Source: an uncultured Sphingomonas sp. (GTDB lineage: Bacteria; Pseudomonadota; Alphaproteobacteria; Sphingomonadales; Sphingomonadaceae). Taken from it: a DNA stretch of 17,744 bases. The notes under the pieces are model-generated. The model was not told the DNA's origin. It saw nothing but the letters and a program-made list of their open reading frames with translations, and did not search any database. Shown here one piece after another: positions 9,028-15,323 of the stretch. The stretch spans positions 1-17,744 of the forward strand of contig CADCWB010000013.1 of assembly GCA_902806295.1 (NCBI GenBank). The letters run 5' to 3'. Positions within the stretch are counted from its first letter, which is position 1. Each line of letters begins with the position of its first letter. The position numbers and the translations under genes are program-made.

Positions 9028-9478
9028 AAACGCAGACGACAGTTCACCAGCCGCGAGGGACCGGACCTGCCCGACCAGCCGTCGCTCACCGCTCTCAACA
9101 TCCGCAGCGCACCTCGCCAGCGCTTATGCCACGCCCTGCTCGCCCCGCGCAGGCCGAGCGTTTTCGCGCCCACCCCGCCACCTGAGCCCGCGCCTGCTCG
9201 GTCACCCGCGCCGCCCTGGTCAACATGAGCCCTGAAGCGCCGATTACCTCCGCCGCCAAGGCGGCGCGAAAGCTTCCGCCGCGCCTGGGCAAGGGGGCGC
9301 GCTGAAGCCGGCACGATGAAGGCCGTGTCGCGACGCCCGCCACGTCCATCACCCACCCCATCGCCACGAGCCAGGAAGAGCCGACGACCAAGCCGAGCTC
9401 ATCCGCGGCTTCGACTCACTCAACCTCAGCCTCGAGCAGATCGAGACCCTGCAATCGCTGCGGGGCGGGGCTGACTGA

Positions 9479-10087
9479 TCAATGCGCTCCGATGCGGTCG
9501 GCCTCGCCGAGATCCTCCGGGTGGTCGATGTCGCGCAGTGTGTCGCCGATGTGGAGCGACCAGCCGAGCGCAGCGATCCGTGCGATCGTGTCGGCGGCGA
9601 CAGTGGCCGTGCTCCACACGATGTTGCTGAACAGCGACTGATCCAAGCGCCTCAGTCCGAGCAGGGCGTAGCCACCGTCGTGAGCGGGGTGGATGACCGC
9701 GTCGTGCGTGTCGAGCCGCTCGGCCGCGGTGCGCAGTCGTGCAGCGTCGAGCGCGGGGCAATCGCTGCCGATCAGCAACACCCGTTCTCCTCCCGCTAGG
9801 ACGCGCGTCGCTGCCCGGGCGAGGCGTTCACCCAGGTCACCCTCCCCTTGGTCTATCATGTGCACGCCCACAGGACGGAAGGGCGTCCAGTCCGGTGACT
9901 CAGGTGACGGTGCGGCGCACAGCTCCGGCGTGCCCAGCTTGGCCGCGACCGCCTCCGCGACTGTATGCGCCAGCATTCGAGCGGCGAGCCGCGCCGCTCC
10001 CTCCTTCCCCAGCGCAGGAACCAGCCGCGTCTTAGCCGCTCCGGGCACAGGCGCCTTGGCGAAGATCACGATCCGGGTGGGCGTCAT
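9479..10087 (-). CDS. TIGR04282/DUF2064-family glycosyltransferase-like protein
   Basis: This 202-residue protein belongs to the DUF2064 / TIGR04282 family, named for arsenosugar biosynthesis and built on a nucleotidyl/glycosyltransferase-A fold. Recognisable family features are the N-terminal FAKAPVPGAAKTRLVPALG nucleotide-binding stretch, LLIGSDCPALD with its central acidic motif, HDGGYALLGLR, and the terminal DIDHPEDL segment. The donor and acceptor are not established. The start codon overlaps the stop of the upstream reductase-fusion gene by one base (TGATG), which indicates translational coupling. The second family member expected in such pathways, a TIGR04283-type transferase, lies at 14667-15323. 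The stop abuts that of a probable gene remnant on the other strand. Family assignment is firm; the reaction is inference from the family name and neighbours. Confidence 0.88.
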   Translation of the reverse strand: MTPTRIVIFAKAPVPGAAKTRLVPALGKEGAARLAARMLAHTVAEAVAAKLGTPELCAAPSPESPDWTPFRPVGVHMIDQGEGDLGERLARAATRVLAGGERVLLIGSDCPALDAARLRTAAERLDTHDAVIHPAHDGGYALLGLRRLDQSLFSNIVWSTATVAADTIARIAALGWSLHIGDTLRDIDHPEDLGEADRIGAH

Positions 10088-12240
10088 CAGCCCCGCCGCA
10101 ACCGGTGGAAGCGATCAGCCCAACGCAGGAGCGCCTCCGGCTTGTTCGCTTTCTTCCACTCGCCGGCGGCATATTTGTTGGCCTCCGCCATCGTCGGGTA
10201 CGCATGGATCGTGCCGAGGATCTTGTTGAGGCCGAGCCCGTGTTTCATTGCCAGCACATATTCCGCCAGCAGCTCGCCCGCTCCCGCTGCCACGATCGTC
10301 GCGCCCAGAACGCGGTCCTTGCCCGGCGCCACGAGCAGCTTGACGAAGCCTGAGTTCGCTCCCTCGGTCACCGCCCGATCCAGATGGCCGAGGTCGTAGC
10401 GGACGACCTCGAACGCGACCCCATCCGCTTCGGCCGACTCTTCGCTATGACCGACGTGGGCAATCTCGGGGTCCGTGAACGTCGTCCACGGCACGACGCG
10501 ATAATCGGCGCGGAAGGTTCTGAAGCTGCCGAACAGCGCATTGACCGCCGCATACCACGCCTGATGCGCGGCGAAGTGGGTGAACTGGTAAGGGCCGGCG
10601 ACGTCACCGCAGGCGAAGATGTTCGGATAGAGCGTCTGCAGTTGCTCGTTGACGACCAGCGTCTTGTCGGTTTCGATGCCGAGTTCCTCGAGTCCATACC
10701 CCGTGAGCCGTGCCCGGCGGCCGACCGCCACGATGATCTCGTCAAATGGCAACGCCTTCTCTCTCGAGTCCGAGCCCGCAATCAGCGTCTTGCCCACGCA
10801 GCGGAGCGCCTGGTGTCCGGTCAAGATCGTAACGCCTTCGCGCCGAAGCACATCGGTGATGAACGCAGAGACCTCCTCGTCCTCCTTTGGCAGGATGCGG
10901 GGGCCGCCCTCTACCTGCGTCACCTGCGAGCCAAGCCGCGCGAACGCCTGCGCCATTTCTGTCCCGATCGGGCCGCCGCCGACGATCACCAGCCGCTCCG
11001 GTATCGCATCGCGCTTGGCCAGGGCGTCCCACATGGTGTCGCTGGTCAGGGCGCCGGCTTCGCGCAGGCCGGGGATGTCGGGAAGGAACGGCTCGCCGCC
11101 CGCCGCGATAACGATGGCCCGGGTCGTGAGCCGGGAAATGCCGCCGTCCCGGTCTGCGATTTCAACCGTCCACGGGTCCACGATGCGCGCATGGCCGAGC
11201 CGCACATCGACGCCGAGTTCAGTGTAGCGCTCGACGCTGTCGGCCGGCGCGATGGTCGCGATCACCTCTCGCACGCGCTGCATGATCGCCGGAAAACTGA
11301 CCAGCGGTTCGGATGGCGCGATTCCGTAATCGCCCGAGCTTCGCACCTCATGCGCCACGCGAGCACTGCGGATCAGCGCCTTGGAGGGCACGCAGCCGGT
11401 ATTAAGGCAGTCTCCGCCCATCTGGTGCGCTTCGACCAGGGTCACTTTGGCGCGCACGGTGGCGGCAATGTAGGCGGTGACCAAGCCGCCTGCTCCTGCG
11501 CCGATGACCACCAAGTTGCGGTCGAAGCGCCGCGGCCGGGTCCATCGCTTGTAGATGCGCCGGCGCTTGAACAGCCCTATCAGCCAGCGGGCGAGCAGCG
11601 GAAATAGCCCCAGCAGCACGAACGAGCCGATCAGTGCCGGCGACAGGATGTCGCCCGTGCTCTCGATCCGGGCGAGTTGCGTCCCTGCGTTGACGAACAC
11701 CAGCGTGCCCAAAAGCATGCCGGCTTGGCTAACGACGTAAAAAGTAGGCAACTTCATTCCCGTCAGCCCCATCGCCAAATTGACGAGGAAAAAGGGGAAT
11801 GCAGGAATGAGGCGCAGCGTCAGCAGGTAGAATGGCCCGTCCGCTGCGATGCCGCGGTCGATCGCGCCCACGCGCTTTCCGAATTTGGCCTTGACCCAGT
11901 CGCGCAGCAGATATCGCGAGGACAGGAACGCCAAGCTCGCGCCAAGCGCAGACGCGAAGGAGGCGATCAGCGTGCCGAGCCACAGACCGAAGATGGCGCC
12001 TGCAGCCAACGTCAGGATCGTCGCGCCCGGGAGGGATAGCGCAGTGGTCAGCACATACAGCAGACAGAAGCTTCCAACGACCAGCAGAGGCCGCGCTTCC
12101 AAGAGTTCGGCAATTTCGGCCTGGCGTGCCTTGAGGCTGTCCAGCGTCAGGTAGGAGCCGAGATCCAGCAGAAAGAAAGCAGCGATGCCTGCAAGAACAA
12201 GCGCGAGAATCGCAGACTTGCCGGCGAGTTTCTTAGTCAC
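10087..12240 (-). CDS. TVP38/TMEM64 membrane domain fused to FAD disulfide reductase (mercuric-reductase-like)
   Basis: This 717-residue fusion has two parts. Residues 1-230 form a TVP38/TMEM64 (SNARE-associated, DedA-like) membrane domain with several hydrophobic helices and the typical RLIPAFPFFLVNLAMGLTGM segment. Residues about 240-700 form a class-I pyridine-nucleotide-disulfide oxidoreductase. It has VVIGAGAGGLVTAY for FAD, the redox pair C278/C283 in GGDCLNTGCVPSK, VIVGGGPIGTEMAQAF for NAD(P)H, FACGDVAG and a C-terminal HAYPTMAEAN dimerisation segment. It lacks the N-terminal metal-binding domain and the C-terminal cysteine pair of true mercuric reductase, so Hg(II) reduction should not be assumed. 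GTG 12240 is chosen because AAGGACA lies eight bases upstream. It is the first gene of a unit with the DUF2064 gene. A 21-base inverted repeat sits just upstream. Confidence 0.92.
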   Translation of the reverse strand: MTKKLAGKSAILALVLAGIAAFFLLDLGSYLTLDSLKARQAEIAELLEARPLLVVGSFCLLYVLTTALSLPGATILTLAAGAIFGLWLGTLIASFASALGASLAFLSSRYLLRDWVKAKFGKRVGAIDRGIAADGPFYLLTLRLIPAFPFFLVNLAMGLTGMKLPTFYVVSQAGMLLGTLVFVNAGTQLARIESTGDILSPALIGSFVLLGLFPLLARWLIGLFKRRRIYKRWTRPRRFDRNLVVIGAGAGGLVTAYIAATVRAKVTLVEAHQMGGDCLNTGCVPSKALIRSARVAHEVRSSGDYGIAPSEPLVSFPAIMQRVREVIATIAPADSVERYTELGVDVRLGHARIVDPWTVEIADRDGGISRLTTRAIVIAAGGEPFLPDIPGLREAGALTSDTMWDALAKRDAIPERLVIVGGGPIGTEMAQAFARLGSQVTQVEGGPRILPKEDEEVSAFITDVLRREGVTILTGHQALRCVGKTLIAGSDSREKALPFDEIIVAVGRRARLTGYGLEELGIETDKTLVVNEQLQTLYPNIFACGDVAGPYQFTHFAAHQAWYAAVNALFGSFRTFRADYRVVPWTTFTDPEIAHVGHSEESAEADGVAFEVVRYDLGHLDRAVTEGANSGFVKLLVAPGKDRVLGATIVAAGAGELLAEYVLAMKHGLGLNKILGTIHAYPTMAEANKYAAGEWKKANKPEALLRWADRFHRLRRG

Positions 12241-12490
12241 ATGTGTGTCCTTGGACTCGCCGCTTGGTCAATCGGAGACCAAGGATCATCTTGCTGGATT
12301 GTGGGTTGGATCATTCTGAAGTTCGCTAGCTGCAAGTCGACGCGCCGAAGCGAAATTGCAAGGCGCGGGAGATTTGCAAGCAGGCTGCTGGCTTGGCGTT
12401 TTGCCGCGAGCACCCATCTTGCAGCGGGTACCTTCAGGCGGGCCGCAAATTCGGCGTAGGACTGCCTGGGTCAAAGTATTGGACCTGACT
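12241..12490. promoter_or_regulatory. Divergent promoter region, reductase fusion / msrB
   Basis: These 250 bases separate two divergent units and must carry both promoters. No -35/-10 pair could be assigned with confidence. Repeats are visible: an inverted repeat (listed separately), GGATCAT twice (12283-12289 and 12308-12314), and TGCAAG three times in the same orientation (12331, 12357, 12375). Base composition is less GC-rich than in the flanking genes, as expected for a regulatory segment. Short open frames across it have no family resemblance. Confidence 0.5.
12263..12283. promoter_or_regulatory. Inverted repeat, candidate operator
   Basis: Perfect 7-base arms CTTGGTC (12263-12269) and GACCAAG (12277-12283) flank the spacer AATCGGA. 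The site is 23-43 bases upstream of the GTG start of the reductase fusion. It would therefore overlap the promoter or form a hairpin in the leader. A repressor or redox-regulator site fits the gene content, but no regulator gene is present in the window. Confidence 0.4.
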
Positions 12491-12586
12491 ATGAGCGGCA
12501 TGGACAATCAACTTAACAAACGGACCTTCCTCGGCGGAGCGGCCGCGGCCGTGGGGGCTTTGCTCACCGGCTGCGGGCGCGCCTAG
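12491..12586 (+). pseudogene. Severed lipoprotein leader of MsrB (ends at in-frame TAG)
   Basis: The 31-codon open frame begins at ATG 12491 (GGA seven bases upstream; ATG 12500 is an alternative) and ends at TAG 12584-12586. It encodes a complete export signal. NKRTFLGG resembles a Tat motif with lysine in place of the first arginine, and it is followed by a hydrophobic stretch and the lipobox LTGC. Directly after the TAG, in the same frame, the sequence runs without further stops through a full MsrB domain to 12994. The simplest reading is one lipoprotein MsrB gene of 12491-12994 interrupted by a nonsense codon, for example from CAG. A sequencing error or genuine read-through would also explain it. 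Confidence 0.72.
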
Positions 12587-12667
12587 GCGGAGCGCCCGCG
12601 TGAGACGTTCGAAGTCAACAAGTCTCCCGAGCAATGGCGCAAGATCCTGCCCCCGGAGCGCTACGCC

Positions 12668-12994
12668 GTGCTGCGCGACGAGAAGACCGAACGTCCACGC
12701 TCCAGCCCGCTCAACGCGGAGAAGCGCCGTGGCATCTACGCCTGTGCCGGTTGCGCCCTCCCGGTCTACAAGTCGCAGGCCAAGTTCGAGAGCGGCACCG
12801 GCTGGCCGAGCTTCACCGCGCCGATCCCAGGGGCCGTGCGCACCCGTCCCGACGGCATCGCTTTTCTCGCCCGCACCGAAGTGCATTGCCGCCGTTGCGG
12901 TGGTCACCTGGGTCACGTGTTCGACGACGGCCCCCCGCCGACCGGCAGGCGCTACTGCATGAACGGCGTGGCAATGACCTTCAACGTCGCGTGA
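12668..12994 (+). CDS. msrB: Peptide-methionine (R)-S-oxide reductase MsrB, catalytic part
   Basis: MsrB reduces the R epimer of methionine sulfoxide in proteins. The shortest usable frame after the upstream TAG starts at GTG 12668. However, MsrB-like sequence (the typical KSPEQWRKILPPERYAVLR helix) already begins at 12587, so GTG 12668 would cut conserved residues and is a weak start. The visible motifs are all intact: zinc CxxC pairs at 12743-12754 and 12887-12898, SGTGWPSF, GGHLGHVFDDGP, and the catalytic cysteine (TGC 12956-12958) in RRYCMNGVAM. Without the severed leader the product would stay in the cytoplasm and lack its N-terminus, so activity is doubtful. The stop overlaps a possible ATG of msrA (TGATG, 12992-12996), suggesting one transcript and possibly coupled translation. 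Confidence 0.8.
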   Translation: MLRDEKTERPRSSPLNAEKRRGIYACAGCALPVYKSQAKFESGTGWPSFTAPIPGAVRTRPDGIAFLARTEVHCRRCGGHLGHVFDDGPPPTGRRYCMNGVAMTFNVA

Positions 12995-13017
12995 TGGCCC
13001 GCCGAGGAAGCTTGCCA

Positions 13018-13608
13018 GTGCGCTTCGTTCCGCTCGCGGCGGCTGTCCTGTCCGTCGCCGTTGGCGCTTCGTCCGCGTCCGCCGCTCCGCAACGTGCTGC
13101 AGCGGTGTTCGCCGGCGGATGCTTCTGGTGCACCGAGTCCGACTTCGACAAGATGCCGGGCGTTTTATCGACGACTTCGGGTTACATCGGCGGGAAGGTC
13201 CGCAATCCGACCTACAAGCAGGTCTCCGCCGGCGGTACCGGTCACATCGAAGCGGTGCGAGTGGTCTACGACCCTGCCCGGATCAGCTATGCGACGCTCG
13301 CATCCCGCTTCATGCAAACGATCGACCCGCTCGATTCCGGCGGTAGTTTTTGCGACCGGGGCTACAGCTATCGCTCGGCTTTCTTCGTTGCCAATGCCGG
13401 CCAGCGCCGCGTCGTGGAAGCGCTCAAGACGCGCGCTGCCGCCATTCTAAAGAAGCCGGTGGCCACGCTGGTCCTGCCGGCCGCGACCTTCTACCCGGCC
13501 GAGGACTATCACCAAGACTATTACAAGAAGAACCCGGTCCGTTACCGCTTCTACCGCTTCAATTGCGGCCGGGACGCCCGCCTAGCGGAGTTGTGGGGAA
13601 GCAAGTAG
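13018..13608 (+). CDS. msrA: Exported peptide-methionine (S)-S-oxide reductase MsrA
   Basis: MsrA reduces the S epimer of methionine sulfoxide. The mature part has the catalytic GGCFWCTE motif (C35, with C38 nearby), GYIGGKVRNPTYKQVSAGGTGH, and EAVRVVYDP. DSGGSFCDRGYSYRSAFF and PAEDYHQDYY follow, and FNCG near the end may supply a resolving cysteine. The N-terminus is a signal peptide (MRFVPLAAAVLSVAVGASSASA, cleavage likely before AP), so the enzyme acts outside the cytoplasm. GTG 13018 is preferred because GAGGAAG stands seven bases before it, giving 196 residues. ATG 12994 is in frame, overlaps the msrB stop, has no such site and would add eight residues (204 residues in all). With an exported MsrB this would have been a periplasmic Msr pair repairing both epimers. 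Confidence 0.92.
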   Translation: MRFVPLAAAVLSVAVGASSASAAPQRAAAVFAGGCFWCTESDFDKMPGVLSTTSGYIGGKVRNPTYKQVSAGGTGHIEAVRVVYDPARISYATLASRFMQTIDPLDSGGSFCDRGYSYRSAFFVANAGQRRVVEALKTRAAAILKKPVATLVLPAATFYPAEDYHQDYYKKNPVRYRFYRFNCGRDARLAELWGSK

Positions 13609-13693
13609 CATTTCATCACGCGACGGCTGTCAGGATCGGCCGCCCAGCGGAGTTCGAGAGATAGTTACTGCCACCCGCATTGAGCCCGCCTCC

Positions 13694-14650
13694 GTGGCAC
13701 CATCGCCCTTCGCGGTGCCGCACGCGCGTCTTCTCGATCCGGCCAAGTTCCAGGATCCGCTGCTTACCGCCGAAGGCGAACGGCGCGCGCATGTCGCCAT
13801 GCAGGGCTTGCGGACGGTGTGGATCAACACCGGGACCTTGTGCAATCTAGCCTGCAAGACTTGCTACATCGAAAGCTCGCCGCGCAACGACGCACTGGTT
13901 TATCCAACGCTGGCCGAGGTCGAGGCCTATCTGGATGAAGCGCTGACGCTCGGCACGCGGGAGATCGGCTTCACCGGCGGCGAGCCGTTCATGAACCCGG
14001 ACATGATCGGGATGATGGACGCGGCGCTTAGCCGTGGGTTCGAGGTCTTGGTCCTCACCAACGCCATGCGGCCGATGCAGCGGTTCGGGGAGCGGCTGCT
14101 TGCGCTGCACGCGGACCTGGGCGCCCGGCTGACCATGCGCGTGAGCCTGGATCACTACAGCAGGGCGCTGCACGAAGCCGAGCGCGGCCCCAACAGTTGG
14201 GACAAAGCGATCGCCGGGTGCCGGTGGCTGTCGAACAACGGTTTTCGCCTCGCGGTGGCCGGGCGGCGGCTGGCGGGCGAAAGCGAAGGCGATGCGCGCG
14301 CCGGCTACGCCAGGCTGTTCGCCACCCAGGATCTCAGAGTCGATGCAAGCGATCCCGCATCCCTGGTCCTGTTCCCGGAAATGGATGCTACCGCCGACGT
14401 GCCGGAGATCAGCGAGGGCTGCTGGGACATCGTCGGGGTCGCTCCTTCCTCCATCATGTGCGCGTCCAGCCGGATGGTCGTGAAGCGCAAGGGCGCGGCG
14501 CGGCCGGTTGTCGCCGCCTGCACCCTCATCCCTTACGATGACGAATTCACCTTGGGCGAAACGCTAGCCCAGGCGAGCCGCCCGGTGCTGCTCAACCACC
14601 CGCATTGTGCGCGCTTCTGCGTGCTTGGCGGGGCGAGCTGTTCCAGCTGA
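13694..14650 (+). CDS. Radical SAM protein with cysteine-rich C-terminus
   Basis: This 318-residue radical SAM enzyme has the [4Fe-4S] motif CNLACKTC (C50, C54, C57) in the context NTGTLCNLACKTCYIESSP, and the SAM-contacting GGEP at 95-98. The CN.xC.xC..xxSSP pattern loosely resembles the ArsS motif but the protein is not clearly that family. The C-terminal 80 residues carry six cysteines (C243, C256, C276, C305, C309, C316), enough for an auxiliary iron-sulfur cluster of the SPASM/twitch kind. GTG 13694 is taken as the start. The ribosome binding site is weak, and an ATG at 13799 would remove the conserved-looking FQDPLLTAEGERRAHV stretch. It lies 85 bases after msrA and 16 bases before the TIGR04283-type glycosyltransferase. 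The substrate is unknown; a role in making an arsenosugar-like or other 5'-deoxyribosyl product is inference. Confidence 0.88.
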   Translation: MAPSPFAVPHARLLDPAKFQDPLLTAEGERRAHVAMQGLRTVWINTGTLCNLACKTCYIESSPRNDALVYPTLAEVEAYLDEALTLGTREIGFTGGEPFMNPDMIGMMDAALSRGFEVLVLTNAMRPMQRFGERLLALHADLGARLTMRVSLDHYSRALHEAERGPNSWDKAIAGCRWLSNNGFRLAVAGRRLAGESEGDARAGYARLFATQDLRVDASDPASLVLFPEMDATADVPEISEGCWDIVGVAPSSIMCASSRMVVKRKGAARPVVAACTLIPYDDEFTLGETLAQASRPVLLNHPHCARFCVLGGASCSS

Positions 14651-14666
14651 AGAGCAGACTTGGGCG

Positions 14667-15323
14667 ATGCTGTCCGTCGTTATCCCGGCGCTGAGCGCCG
14701 GCGCGACGCTGGGCGCTTGCCTGGAGGCGCTTGCCGGCAACAATGAGCTCATCGTTGTCGACGGCGGCTCAACCGACGACACGGCTGAAGTCGCAGTGCG
14801 AGCCGGCGCGAGGGTCATCGCGGCTCCCAAGGGAAGAGGCACTCAGCTGCGTGCCGGAGTGGTCGCTGCGCGTGGAGAATGGCTGTTGTTCCTTCACGCC
14901 GACACGCGCTTGGCTGCCGGCTGGCGCGAAGCTGTTGCGGACCACGTTTCTGCGCACGGCCAGAAGGCGGCGTGTTTCCGGTTTCGATTGGATGACCCCT
15001 CTTGGCAAGCACGCTTGCTCGAAAGGGTGGTCGCGCTCCGTGTGCGCTGGCTAGGATTGCCCTATGGTGACCAAGGGCTCCTCATCTCGCGGGCACTTTA
15101 TGAGGCAGTTGGAGGTTATTGCGCACTGCCACTGATGGAGGACGTCGACCTGGTCCGCCGCATCGGTCGCAGGCGGTTGCGGGTGCTGGACGTGGCGGCT
15201 GTCACATCGGCTAACCGTTGGCGGCGCGACGGTTGGCTGCGGCGCTCGGCGCTAAACCTGTCGTGCCTCTTGCTTTGGACGATCGGAATTTCGCCCGCGC
15301 GTATCGCCAGACTCTATGGCTAA
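14667..15323 (+). CDS. TIGR04283-family GT2 glycosyltransferase
   Basis: This 218-residue GT-A fold family-2 glycosyltransferase belongs to the TIGR04283 group, named for arsenosugar biosynthesis. Visible motifs are SVVIPALSAG, the nucleotide-binding ELIVVDGGSTDDT, the metal-site LLFLHADTRL (D79), LPYGDQGLLISRALYEAVGGY, and the acceptor-side MEDVDLVRR. The length is typical for this small single-domain group. The ATG at 14667 begins exactly at the domain (MLSVVIPAL). An in-frame GTG at 14607 lies inside the radical SAM gene and adds no family sequence. It is the last gene of the plus-strand unit, and its end overlaps the end of the convergent phosphorylase gene by four bases (15320-15323). 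The sugar donor and acceptor are unknown. Confidence 0.9.
   Translation: MLSVVIPALSAGATLGACLEALAGNNELIVVDGGSTDDTAEVAVRAGARVIAAPKGRGTQLRAGVVAARGEWLLFLHADTRLAAGWREAVADHVSAHGQKAACFRFRLDDPSWQARLLERVVALRVRWLGLPYGDQGLLISRALYEAVGGYCALPLMEDVDLVRRIGRRRLRVLDVAAVTSANRWRRDGWLRRSALNLSCLLLWTIGISPARIARLYG

Larger units (their letters stand above)
8955..9478. other. Gene-free 524-base spacer, probable decayed gene
   Basis: No intact gene is supported here. The part next to the hybrid kinase holds two inverted repeats, listed separately. From about 9064 to 9478 the plus strand has short open stretches in different frames. One is 9186-9305 (ending in SAAKAARKLPPRLGKGAR). Another is 9320-9478, ending in the coding-like peptide ELIRGFDSLNLSLEQIETLQ before a TGA at 9476-9478. 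That last stretch has no ATG, GTG or TTG start in frame. Its stop abuts the stop of the convergent glycosyltransferase gene. This looks like a frameshifted remnant of a plus-strand gene, but I do not recognise the family. Minus-strand open frames here read as arginine- and glycine-rich shadow peptides. GC-rich inverted repeats at 9251-9266 (CGCCGCC, AA, GGCGGCG) could form hairpins. Confidence 0.5.

Noticed and set aside
9024..9391. Two minus-strand open frames in the spacer (110 and 98 codons)
   Set aside because: Low-complexity Arg/Gly/Ala peptides, no ribosome binding site and no recognisable family.
10384..11607. 407-codon plus-strand open frame opposite the disulfide reductase
   Set aside because: It mirrors the reductase codons and shows no domain; the minus-strand frame has all flavoenzyme motifs.
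10087..12240. Reductase fusion as a true mercuric reductase MerA
   Set aside because: The N-terminal metal-binding domain and the C-terminal cysteine pair are missing, and no other mer gene is near.
12241..12459. 72-codon plus-strand open frame in the divergent region
   Set aside because: No family resemblance, and it covers the place where both promoters must lie.
12584..12586. Recoding of the msrB stop as selenocysteine or pyrrolysine
   Set aside because: Selenocysteine uses TGA, not TAG, and the catalytic cysteine codon is intact elsewhere. Pyrrolysine machinery is not seen and would be unexpected in this group.
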